This document shows, one piece after another, positions 43,845 to 53,655 of a stretch of DNA of 64,000 bases (position 1 is its first letter; each line of letters starts with the position of its first letter). A program made the position numbers and the translations under genes. This DNA comes from Microbacterium sp. lyk4-40-TSB-66 (lineage in GTDB: Bacteria > Actinomycetota > Actinomycetes > Actinomycetales > Microbacteriaceae): contig NZ_JARVRW010000003.1 in NCBI RefSeq assembly GCF_030209475.1, positions 1 to 64,000 of the forward strand. Direction: 5' to 3'. The notes below the pieces were generated by a model. It saw nothing but the letters and a program-made list of their open reading frames with translations. It was not told the DNA's origin and did no database searches.

Positions 43845-43986
43845 CCCTGTCGACGACGGTCTCTTCGGCAGACCTGAGGGACCTGTGCCTCACGCCGGGC
43901 GAGGCCGACGCCGCAGATATCCGCGGTCCAGGTGACCGGGTGCGTCGAGGCCACCGGGCTCGTGGCATCCGGGATCCGCGAACGGA

Positions 43987-44424
43987 TCAGTCGCCGTGGA
44001 TGTCGCGCGGACGCCAGAGCACGATGTCGGTGGCGCGGCGCACGCGTGCCCCGTGACGCAGGGTCACGACCGAGCCCGTGGCTCCGGCAGCGAAGACGCG
44101 CGCGCCCGGCCGCGACTGGCGTTCGGCGGTGAGCTGACGCTCGAGGTCGTTCACGCGACGGGCGAGGTCGTGCACCTGCTGCTCGAGGGTGAGCAGGCGG
44201 GCGATGGCGGGGAGGCTCATGCCCTCACCCGACAGCCGGGCGACCTCGCGCAGCTGCTGCACGTGGCGGCTCGAGTATCTCCGCGATCCGCCCTGGGTGC
44301 GTGCGGGCACCACGAGACCGAGCCGGTCGTACTGCCGCAGCGTCTGCGGGTGCATGTTCGACAGCTCCGCCGCGGCGGCGATGGCGAAGATGGGGGCGTC
44401 TTCGTCGATCTCCCTCTCGGACAC
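43987..44424 (-). CDS. hspR: HspR, MerR-type heat-shock repressor
   Basis: 145 residues. MerR winged helix near the N-terminus (IFAIAAAAELSNMHPQTLRQYDRLGLVVPART, SRRYSSRHVQQLREVARLS) and a coiled coil (LEQQVHDLARRVNDLERQL). HspR binds HAIR sites with DnaK as co-repressor. It is the last gene of the dnaK operon, the standard actinobacterial order, and three HAIR sites lie within the window. GTG at 44424 has GGAGAG upstream. A hairpin separates it from dnaJ. Confidence 0.93.
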   Translation of the reverse strand: MSEREIDEDAPIFAIAAAAELSNMHPQTLRQYDRLGLVVPARTQGGSRRYSSRHVQQLREVARLSGEGMSLPAIARLLTLEQQVHDLARRVNDLERQLTAERQSRPGARVFAAGATGSVVTLRHGARVRRATDIVLWRPRDIHGD

Positions 44425-44454
44425 GGTCTCTCCTCTCCATCGCTCCGGCGGGTC

Positions 44455-44483
44455 CCCGGCATCCTGTGATCACGGATGCCGGG
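44455..44483 (-). terminator. Intra-operon hairpin between dnaJ and hspR
   Basis: CCCGGCATCC and GGATGCCGGG form a perfect 10-bp stem around a TGTGATCAC loop. It is again an inverted GGATGCC pair. In the 78-bp gap it may lower hspR expression relative to the chaperones or protect the upstream mRNA end. Confidence 0.6.
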
Positions 44484-44502
44484 AGACCTCCGTCTTGCAG
44501 TT

Positions 44503-45483
44503 CTACCGCGCTTTGGACATCAGGTCGGCGCGCGGGTTCTCTTTCGGCTGGAGCGCCTGGAACCGCTCGAGGGCCTCACGGGCGGCGTCGTCGAGGTGAG
44601 CGGGCACCGCGACCTGCACCTCGGCGAGCAGATCGCCGGAGCCCTTGGTCGATTCGATCCCGCGGCCCTTGACGCGCAGGACGCGCCCCGACGGGGTGCC
44701 CGGCGCGACGCGCAGCCGCACGGGGTCTCCCCCGAGGGTGGGGACCTCGATGGTCGCACCGAGGGCGGCTTCGGTGAAGGTCACCGGCACGGTGACCCGC
44801 AGGTTGAGGCCGTCACGGGTGAACACGGGGTGCGGGCGCACCGCGACGGTCACCACGATGTCGCCGCTCTCGCCGCCGTCGGGTGACCGGCGGCCACGGC
44901 CGCGGAGACGGATCTTCTGGCCATCGGAGACGCCGGCCGGGATCTTGACCTTGAAGGGCACGTTGTCTTCGCCCTGGAGGGTGATGGTCTCGCCCTTCGC
45001 CGCCGTGACGAAGTCGATCGTCGTCCGCGCGGTGACATCGGCCCCGCGCTGCGGGCCGCCGAAGCCCCGGAATCCGCCGGTCGTCTGACCGAACCGACCG
45101 GAGCCGAAGCCGCCGCCCTGCTGATCGAACATCGAGAAGATGTCCTCGAAGCCGGGCTGCTGCTGCCCCCGGCCCTGACCGAACCGGCTGAAGACGTCGT
45201 CGAAGCCCCCGCCGCCGCCCGTCCCCGGAGCCGAGAAGCGCGCCCCCGAGCCCATGGCCCGGATCTGGTCGTACTCCTCGCGCTGCTCGGGGTCGTTGAG
45301 CACCGAGTAGGCCTCGCTGATCTCCTTGAACTTCGCTTCGGCCTTCGCGTCTCCCGGGTTCGAGTCGGGGTGGTACTGACGCGCGAGCTTGCGGTACGTC
45401 TTCTTCAGATCGGCCGCGCTGACGCCCTTGTCGACACCGAGGACCTTGTAGAAGTCCTTGTCGAACCAGTCCTGACTCGCCAT
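44503..45483 (-). CDS. dnaJ: DnaJ-type co-chaperone without zinc finger
   Basis: 326 residues. J-domain with HPD at 38-40, a Gly/Phe-rich linker (GFEDIFSMFDQQGGGFGSGRFGQ split region, about 85-145), then two beta-sandwich substrate domains. The four CxxCxGxG repeats are absent, so it is of the type II (CbpA/DnaJ1-like) architecture. It stimulates DnaK ATPase and delivers clients. Third gene of the operon, 11 bp after grpE. Confidence 0.94.
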   Translation of the reverse strand: MASQDWFDKDFYKVLGVDKGVSAADLKKTYRKLARQYHPDSNPGDAKAEAKFKEISEAYSVLNDPEQREEYDQIRAMGSGARFSAPGTGGGGGFDDVFSRFGQGRGQQQPGFEDIFSMFDQQGGGFGSGRFGQTTGGFRGFGGPQRGADVTARTTIDFVTAAKGETITLQGEDNVPFKVKIPAGVSDGQKIRLRGRGRRSPDGGESGDIVVTVAVRPHPVFTRDGLNLRVTVPVTFTEAALGATIEVPTLGGDPVRLRVAPGTPSGRVLRVKGRGIESTKGSGDLLAEVQVAVPAHLDDAAREALERFQALQPKENPRADLMSKAR

Positions 45484-45494
45484 TGGTGCTCCTC

Positions 45495-46112
45495 TCAGGC
45501 CGGCACGGCGACGACGACCTTCGCCGGTCGCAGTTCGACCGAACCGAGGCGGTAGCCGACCTCGACGACCTCGAGGATCGTCGTCTCGGTCACACCGGGG
45601 GTCGGTGCCTGGAAGATCGCCTCGTGCTGCTGCGGGTCGAACACGTCGCCGACGGCGCCGTACGACACCACGCCGAGACGCTCGGCCACGGCGCGCACCT
45701 TGTCGCCGATGGCGGCGAGGGGGCTGCCTTCGACGAGGTCGCCGTGCTTCGCGGCGCGATCGAGGTCGTCCATGACGGGCAGCAGGCCCTTCACGGCCTC
45801 GCCCTTCGCGCGCTCGATCTCGCGCTCGCGCTGCTCCTCGGTGCGCCGACGATAGTTGGCGTACTCGGCCTGGAGGCGCTTGAGGTCGATCAGCAGCGAG
45901 GCCTCCTTGTCGGAGCCCGCTCCCTCTGCGGCCGCTTCGGGCGTCTGCTCGGCGCCGAGGATGTCGTCGATGGTCAGGCCCTCGGCATCCACGTCCTGCG
46001 TCTCGGACTGCTCGCCCGACGGCGCGGGGCCGGAGGTGTTCTCCTCCGGCCCCGTCGTCTCGTCAGGACCGGCGCCCGAGCCCGTGGGCTGTTCGTCGTC
46101 CTTGTGTGCCAT
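45495..46112 (-). CDS. grpE: GrpE nucleotide exchange factor
   Basis: 205 residues: 70-residue acidic, disordered N-terminus, a long coiled coil (LLIDLKRLQAEYANYRRRTEEQREREIERAKGE split), and the C-terminal beta domain with VGDVFDPQQHEAI and LEVVEVGYRLG. It releases ADP from DnaK. It starts 9 bp after the dnaK stop. Confidence 0.95.
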   Translation of the reverse strand: MAHKDDEQPTGSGAGPDETTGPEENTSGPAPSGEQSETQDVDAEGLTIDDILGAEQTPEAAAEGAGSDKEASLLIDLKRLQAEYANYRRRTEEQREREIERAKGEAVKGLLPVMDDLDRAAKHGDLVEGSPLAAIGDKVRAVAERLGVVSYGAVGDVFDPQQHEAIFQAPTPGVTETTILEVVEVGYRLGSVELRPAKVVVAVPA

Positions 46113-46121
46113 GTCCTCTGC

Positions 46122-48138
<2,017 letters not shown>

Positions 48139-48210
48139 TTCGGGACGCCGGTCCTCGCGCGAGCGCCCACCGCTCCGCCGCGCAGGGTGGATGGCATCCG
48201 GAGCCCTCCT

Positions 48211-48540
48211 GTCCCACTTCGCGTGGACCATGTCCCAGAATGTGCAGCCCCAGACAGCCCCGCCCGCACAAAGTGGGACATGCACCCGCCAACCGCCCGG
48301 ACAGGTTGCACTCCACGCACCTATGTCCCACCGGACGCGAATCATGTCCCAAAACGTGCAGAACAAGGAACTTCCACCCGCACAAAGTGGGACATGCACC
48401 CGCCAACCGCCCGGACAGGTGGCACCCAACGCCCCCAATGTCCCACCGGATGCGAACCATGTCCCAAAACGCGCAGCCCAGGGCACCCCCACCCGCACAA
48501 AGTGGGACACGCACACACCAACCGCCGCGCAGCTAAAGCC
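48211..48540. repeat. Three tandem 114-115 bp units with GTCCCAC/GTGGGAC palindromes
   Basis: GTCCCAC recurs at 48211, 48325 and 48440, an inner ATGTCCCA about 20 nt later in each unit, and the inverse GTGGGAC at 48273, 48387 and 48502. Units share CCCGCACAAAGTGGGACATGC and CCACCAACCGCCC-like blocks, while the middle of each varies. Because 114/115 is not constant modulo 3 no frame is kept, so it looks non-coding. It lies downstream of the helicase gene and upstream of dnaK in the 672-bp spacer 47997-48668. Confidence 0.85.
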
Positions 48541-48668
48541 CAAAACAGACCCCCGGCGCGGCGCACGTCGCCCCCGCAGCCTGGAAGGCGACGGGGGCGT
48601 CGAGTGGATGCCGGCGACCCGGCGCCGTGGTGACCGCGAGGCGTGGGGATACCTATGCGGGCCGGGTG

Positions 48669-50438
48669 TCAGTCACGGTCGCGGTCGCGGCGCTGGGGAC
48701 GATCGCTGCGCTTCGCGGAACGGCCGCCCTGGTCGAGGCGCAGGTCGATGAGCTGGCCCGAGATGCGGGTGTCGGCGAGGCGGTTGATCGTGTCGTTCGA
48801 CAGGTCGGCGGGGAGCTCGACCAACGAGAAGTCCTGACGGATCTGGATCGCACCGAAGTCGTTGCGACGCAGACCACCCTCGTTGGCCAGGGCCCCGACG
48901 ATCTGGCGCGGCTCGACGCGCTGGCGACGGCCCACGGCGATGCGGTAGGTCGAGAAGCGGCCCGAGGTGTCGCGGCGCGGACCGCCCTCTCGCGACCCGC
49001 CGTCGCGGAAGCCGCCGTCGCGCGAGCCGCCGTCGCGCGGGGGACGGTCGTTGTCGAAGCGCTGCTGGCGCAGCGTCTCTTCTTCGAGCAGCAGCGGGGT
49101 GTCGCCCTGGGCGACGACGGCGAGGGCCGCGGCCACATCGGCCTCGGGCACGTCGTGGTGCTCGACGTAGTGGGCGACGACGTCGCGGAACGTCGCGATC
49201 GCGGCGGTGTCTTCGAGGGCGGTGGTGATGGCGTCGTCGAAGCGGGTGAGACGCGTGGCGTTGACGTCGTCGACGCTCGGCAGCGACATCTCGGTCAGCG
49301 GCTGGCGCGTCGCCTTCTCGATCGCGGTGAGCATGCGGCGCTCGCGCGGGGTGACGAAGCTGATCGCGTCGCCCGTGCGGCCGGCGCGGCCCGTGCGGCC
49401 GATGCGGTGCACGTACGACTCGGTGTCGATGGGGAGGTCGTAGTTGACGACGTGGCTGATCCGCTCGACGTCGAGGCCGCGTGCGGCGACGTCGGTGGCG
49501 ACGAGGATGTCGAGCTTGCCGCTCTTCAGCTGGTTGACCGTGCGCTCGCGCTGCACCTGCGCGATGTCGCCGTTGATGGCCGCCGCGGTGTACCCGCGGG
49601 CGCGGAGCTTCTCGGCGACCGTCTCGGTCTCGTTCTTCGTGCGGGTGAAGACGATCATGCCCTCGAAGTTCTCGACCTCGAGGATGCGGGTGAGGGCGTC
49701 GATCTTCTGCTGGTACGACACGATCAGGTACCGCTGGGTGATGCTCGCCGAGGTCGTGGTCTTGGTCTTGACCGTGATCTCTTCGGGCTCGTTGAGGTAC
49801 TGCGCCGAGATGCGACGGATCTGCGCCGGCATGGTGGCCGAGAAGAGCGCGACCTGCTTGGTCGAGGGGGTGTCGGCGAGGATCGTCTCGACGTCTTCGG
49901 CGAAGCCCATCTTGAGCATCTCGTCGGCCTCGTCGAGCACGAGGAACTTCAGCTCGCTCAGGTCGAGGGTGCCCTTGTCGAGGTGGTCCATGATGCGACC
50001 GGGGGTGCCGACGATCACGTCGACACCGCGGCGGAGGGCCGACAGCTGCTGGCCGTAGCCCTGGCCGCCGTAGACGGGCAGCACGGAGACGCCCTTGATG
50101 TGAGCGGCGTACTTCTCGAACGCCTCGCACACCTGCAGCGCGAGTTCGCGGGTGGGGGCGAGCACGAGCGCCTGCGGATTCTTGTGACCGGTCTCCATCT
50201 GCGACAGGATCGGCAGCGCGAAGGCGGCGGTCTTGCCGGTTCCGGTCTGGGCGAGGCCGACGACGTCGCGGCCCTGCAGGAGCACGGGGATCGTGGCCGC
50301 CTGGATGGCGGAGGGGGTCTCGTAGCCGACGTCTTTGAGGGCCTTGAGCACGTTGGCATCCAGTCCCAGGTCGGAGAAGGTGAGCTGCGCGGGAGCGGTC
50401 TCCGCCTCAGCGGAGTCGACGGGGGATTCGGATGCCAT
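48669..50438 (-). CDS. DEAD-box RNA helicase (DeaD/CsdA-like)
   Basis: 589 residues. Full motif set: Q-motif region, AQTGTGKT, PTRELA, DEAD, SAT and HRIGRTGR. After the helicase core comes a Gly/Asp/Arg-rich linker with RDGG repeats (about 470-500), a DbpA-type RNA-binding domain (about 500-570) and a basic tail ending RRDRDRD. Such helicases act in ribosome assembly and cold adaptation. ATG at 50438 lies 6 nt after TACCGT. Confidence 0.94.
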   Translation of the reverse strand: MASESPVDSAEAETAPAQLTFSDLGLDANVLKALKDVGYETPSAIQAATIPVLLQGRDVVGLAQTGTGKTAAFALPILSQMETGHKNPQALVLAPTRELALQVCEAFEKYAAHIKGVSVLPVYGGQGYGQQLSALRRGVDVIVGTPGRIMDHLDKGTLDLSELKFLVLDEADEMLKMGFAEDVETILADTPSTKQVALFSATMPAQIRRISAQYLNEPEEITVKTKTTTSASITQRYLIVSYQQKIDALTRILEVENFEGMIVFTRTKNETETVAEKLRARGYTAAAINGDIAQVQRERTVNQLKSGKLDILVATDVAARGLDVERISHVVNYDLPIDTESYVHRIGRTGRAGRTGDAISFVTPRERRMLTAIEKATRQPLTEMSLPSVDDVNATRLTRFDDAITTALEDTAAIATFRDVVAHYVEHHDVPEADVAAALAVVAQGDTPLLLEEETLRQQRFDNDRPPRDGGSRDGGFRDGGSREGGPRRDTSGRFSTYRIAVGRRQRVEPRQIVGALANEGGLRRNDFGAIQIRQDFSLVELPADLSNDTINRLADTRISGQLIDLRLDQGGRSAKRSDRPQRRDRDRD

Positions 50439-50566
50439 GACTCCACGGTAGTCCGCTCCGCGCCGCCGCGCGGGCGTGGGGATAACCTGAACGCGCCCGG
50501 CGACGCCGGCGACGCGAGATCCCGGGCATCACCGGGTGTTCACCGAAGGGTCCTAGCGTGACCGAC

Positions 50567-51937
50567 ATGCCGTCTCCCGGGCCCGCTTCGCCCCCCGAAT
50601 CCGCCCGTCGGCCCGTACTGGCCTGGGCACTGTGGGACTGGGGCTCGGCCGCGTTCAACGCGGTCGTGACGACCTTCGTCTTCAGCACCTACCTGGCGAG
50701 CTCGCTCTTCGTCGACCCGGCCGTCCGCGCCGCCGCGAACGGGAACGCCGACGACCCCGCCCTCGTGCGGGCGCTCGCCGACAACGCCAGCGCCGTCGGC
50801 GTCGCCCTGATGGTCGCGGGCATCGTCGTCGCGCTCGTGGCTCCCGTGCTCGGGCAGCGCTCCGACGGGACGGGCCGGCGCAAGCTCTGGCTGGGTGTGA
50901 ACACCGGTGTGGTCGTACTCGCGATGGCGGCGATGTTCTTCGTCGAGGGCACCCCGGCCTACCTCGTCCTCGGTGCGACCCTGCTCGCGATCGGCAACGT
51001 CTTCTTCGAGTTCGCCAGCGTCAACTACTACGCCATGCTCACGCAGGTCTCCACCCGCGAGAACATCGGTCGCGTCTCGGGCTTCGGCTGGGGCATGGGA
51101 TACGTCGGCGGCATCGTGCTGCTGCTCCTGCTGCTGGTGCTCTTCATCCAGAGCTTCGGGGATCCGGATGCCGGGGGCCTGCTCGCCGTCAGCGAGGAGG
51201 GCGGGCTGAACATCCGCCTCGCCATCCTGGCCTCCGCCCTCTGGTACGCGGTGTTCGCGATCCCGGTGCTGCTGCGCGTGCCGGAGATCCCCGCGCAGGA
51301 CCGCCAGGTGCGGGTCGGCTTCCTCCGCTCCTACGTCGTGCTGTGGGGGACGCTGCGCGCCCTCTGGCGCGACAGCCGCCAGGTGCTGCTGTTCCTGGCC
51401 GCCAGCGCCCTCTTCCGCGACGGTCTGGCGGGGGTCTTCACCTTCGGGGCGATCATCGCGGCGCAGGTGTTCGGCTTCAGCTCCACGGAGGTGCTCTACT
51501 TCGCCGTCGCCGCGAACCTCGTCGCCGGCATCAGCACCTTCGTCGCCGGTCGCCTCGACGACCGGTTCGGGCCGAAGCGGGTGATCCTGGCATCCCTCGC
51601 CGGCCTCATCGTCCTCGGCACCGTCATGCTGTTCATCGGCACGTCGCAGACCGGCTTCTGGATCGTGGGCCTGGGCCTCGGCGCCTTCGTCGGCCCCGTG
51701 CAGTCGGCCAGTCGCTCGTTCCTCGCCCGGGTCGCTCCCGAGGGCCGCGAGGGCGAGATCTTCGGCCTCTACGCCACGACCGGACGCGCGGTGTCGTTCC
51801 TCGCGCCGGGCCTGTTCGCGCTGTTCGTCGGGGTGACGGGCGACACGCGTCTCGGCATCCTGGGCATCGTGCTGATCCTCGCGGCGGGCCTGCTGCTGAT
51901 GCTGCCCGTGAAGGTGAAGAGCGCCGTCATCCGCTGA
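50567..51937 (+). CDS. MFS transporter, UMF1/Atg22-like family
   Basis: 456 residues, about 11-12 helices. The opening LAWALWDWGSAAFNAVVTTFVFSTYL is the hallmark of the UMF1 (unknown major facilitator) family. Substrate unknown. ATG at 50567 is preferred over GTG at 50558 because TAGCGT (50554-50559) overlaps the GTG and ends 7 nt before the ATG, the leaderless spacing seen elsewhere in this window. Convergent with the marR gene. Confidence 0.88.
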   Translation: MPSPGPASPPESARRPVLAWALWDWGSAAFNAVVTTFVFSTYLASSLFVDPAVRAAANGNADDPALVRALADNASAVGVALMVAGIVVALVAPVLGQRSDGTGRRKLWLGVNTGVVVLAMAAMFFVEGTPAYLVLGATLLAIGNVFFEFASVNYYAMLTQVSTRENIGRVSGFGWGMGYVGGIVLLLLLLVLFIQSFGDPDAGGLLAVSEEGGLNIRLAILASALWYAVFAIPVLLRVPEIPAQDRQVRVGFLRSYVVLWGTLRALWRDSRQVLLFLAASALFRDGLAGVFTFGAIIAAQVFGFSSTEVLYFAVAANLVAGISTFVAGRLDDRFGPKRVILASLAGLIVLGTVMLFIGTSQTGFWIVGLGLGAFVGPVQSASRSFLARVAPEGREGEIFGLYATTGRAVSFLAPGLFALFVGVTGDTRLGILGIVLILAAGLLLMLPVKVKSAVIR

Positions 51938-51961
51938 CGCCCGCGTCGGGATGCCGGCGGC

Positions 51962-52468
51962 TCAGTCGCGGGGCCAGGCGTCGGCGAACTTCGCCAGCAG
52001 GCGCGCGAACTCGGCCCGCTCGTCGTCGCTGAAGGACTCCAGGGCGGAGCGAACGGCATCGCGTCGGCGTCCGCGGAAGCCGGATACGAGCCCCTGCCCC
52101 TCGGGCGTCAGCCGCACGCGGGTGCGGCGCGCGTCGTCGGGGTCGGGCTCGCGCGCGACGAGACCCAGCTCGACCGACTGCTGCACGAGGCGCGAGGCGC
52201 GGGGTTGATCGACCCCCACGGCGTCGGCGATCTCGCCGACGGACAACGATCCGGATGCCGCCACGAGGGCGTCGAGCATGCGCAGGCGCGCGGGCCCTCC
52301 GAAGCGACCGTGCGCGGGGTCGGCCCAAGGCGGCGCGCCGCGGCCCCAGGGACCTCCGTGACCACCGTGCGGGTGGTGGTGCGCCTCGGGCGGGAACGGC
52401 GGACGCGGGCGCCGGCCGCGCAGGCGCGCGAGGGCTGCGGCGATCTCGTCGGCGGCATCGGTGGGCAT
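51962..52468 (-). CDS. MarR-family regulator with His-rich N-terminus
   Basis: 168 residues. Residues 20-50 are Pro/His/Gly-rich (PEAHHHPHGGHGG), followed by a winged helix (LSVGEIADAVGVDQPRASRLVQQSVELGLVAREPDPDDARRT) and dimerisation helices. The histidine cluster suggests metal binding. ATG at 52468 follows TAAAAT by 6 nt. Divergent from a second MarR-like gene across a palindrome-rich 107-bp region. Confidence 0.88.
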   Translation of the reverse strand: MPTDAADEIAAALARLRGRRPRPPFPPEAHHHPHGGHGGPWGRGAPPWADPAHGRFGGPARLRMLDALVAASGSLSVGEIADAVGVDQPRASRLVQQSVELGLVAREPDPDDARRTRVRLTPEGQGLVSGFRGRRRDAVRSALESFSDDERAEFARLLAKFADAWPRD

Positions 52469-52483
52469 ACCGGGATTTTACAT

Positions 52484-52542
52484 GTCGCTTGACAAGCATC
52501 AGGAATGCATGTCATAGTACATTCGTTGTCACATGACATGCA
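52484..52542. promoter_or_regulatory. Divergent promoters with repeated TGTCA/TGACA operators
   Basis: A 10-bp perfect inverted repeat TGCATGTCAT (52506-52515) / ATGACATGCA (52533-52542) and further TGTC/TGACA half-sites at 52484-52495 fill this gap. For the plus gene TTGACA (52490-52495) and CATAGT 18 bp later are a plausible promoter, placing the big palindrome over the start of transcription. Autoregulation by one or both MarR proteins is likely. Confidence 0.75.
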
Positions 52543-52575
52543 CTGGCGGATCGTCCGCCGACGAAAGGACCCCCG

Positions 52576-53409
52576 ATGAACACCCCCACACCCTCTGATC
52601 CCCGCGCCCTCGCGCATCGCCTCACCACGGTCGGCCACGCGCTGCACCACCGTCTGTTCGCGCAGCTGCACGACAGCGGCATCCATCCCAAGACCCTTCT
52701 GCTGCTCAGTGCCGTCGACGGACGCATCGACGCCCCCTGGGTGCTCGATCGCCTCGCCCGCGGCGGCAAGCGCGTCACCGCCCTGGCCGACCGGGGCTGG
52801 ATCGCCCGCTCCGGCGACCGTGAGGGCGACCGCTGGTCGCTGACCGATGAGGGCCGCGCCCTCCTCGACGGCGTGGATGCGGAGCGCGCGGCGCTGCTGG
52901 CCGACGTGCCGGCCGAGCACCTCGCGAACCTGACCGCAGCCCTCGACGCGCTCGCCTCGACCCTCGACGTCGACGACGCCGAGATGACCGGCCGGGGGCC
53001 TCGCGGAGGCTTCCGCGTCATGCCCGGCGCCGGGCGACACGGCTTCGGCCCCGACCCCCGCAGGGCCTTCGGTCCGAACGAGCACCGCGGGTTCCGCGTG
53101 GGCGAGCGCGGCGCCGGCCCCGCCCCCCACCGTCCGGCGCACCCCGCCGAGCGCCCCGGCTCCGACACCGGTCCGGGCGAGCGCGACGCCGACGGCGCAC
53201 GCGGCTTCGGCCGGCCGTCGCACGGCCAGGGTCGCGGTACGCACGAGCGCTGCCACCCGGCACCCGAGCACCGCGGGGGCGAGCACGGTCACGACGGCGG
53301 TCCCCGCCACGGGCGTCACCGCGGTCACGAGCGCGCCTTCGAGCGGGGCTTCGACGCCGGCTACCAGCGCGGCCGCGAGGCGGGCGCCCCGCCGGCGCCG
53401 CAGGAGTGA
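52576..53409 (+). CDS. MarR-like winged-helix protein with long His/Gly-rich tail
   Basis: 277 residues. The first 135 fold like a MarR domain (HALHHRLFAQLHDSGIHPKTLLLLSAVDG, KRVTALADRGWIARSGDREGDRWSLTDEG). The remaining 140 are disordered, rich in Gly, Arg, Pro and His (GGEHGHDGGPRHGRHRGHE), and end in a short amphipathic helix. The tail may bind metal or nucleic acid. AAAGGA precedes ATG. With the divergent His-rich MarR it forms an unusual regulator pair. Confidence 0.82.
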   Translation: MNTPTPSDPRALAHRLTTVGHALHHRLFAQLHDSGIHPKTLLLLSAVDGRIDAPWVLDRLARGGKRVTALADRGWIARSGDREGDRWSLTDEGRALLDGVDAERAALLADVPAEHLANLTAALDALASTLDVDDAEMTGRGPRGGFRVMPGAGRHGFGPDPRRAFGPNEHRGFRVGERGAGPAPHRPAHPAERPGSDTGPGERDADGARGFGRPSHGQGRGTHERCHPAPEHRGGEHGHDGGPRHGRHRGHERAFERGFDAGYQRGREAGAPPAPQE

Positions 53410-53595
53410 GGACTCCCGCATGACCCGGCGATTCCGACGCCGTCCGCGACCGCGGCCCCCGAGCGGGACCGTGGCCGCGGACCGCGAGCTACCGCGTCCC
53501 GGCTGACGGCGCAACATCCGCGGCCGTACGTGACGCCCCGTGTCACTTCGCGACGCTCCGAGACGCACTCCTTGGCCGGCATCCGCAGCCCGCCC

Positions 53596-53655
53596 TAGCG
53601 TCTGGGGAAATGCCGCCGGTATGCCGCACCGGCGCAGCGAAGGAACAGCCACATC
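53596..53655 (+). promoter_or_regulatory. Leader of the sulfur operon: -10 box, hairpin and leaderless upstream start
   Basis: TAGCGT at 53596-53601 should start transcription about 53607. The leader contains an ATG at 53610 whose frame begins MPPVCR and overlaps the sulfite reductase start out of frame, and a 7-bp hairpin CGCCGGT/ACCGGCG at 53614-53634. This could couple translation of a cysteine codon to operon expression, but there is no Cys run. Confidence 0.4.

Noticed and set aside
48211..48540. CRISPR array
   Set aside because: Unit length is 114-115 bp with no short repeat plus unique spacer pattern, only three units, and no cas genes nearby.
53410..53655. Riboswitch (SAM, cobalamin) ahead of the sulfur operon
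   Set aside because: No recognisable aptamer core; only a small hairpin and an upstream ATG are seen.
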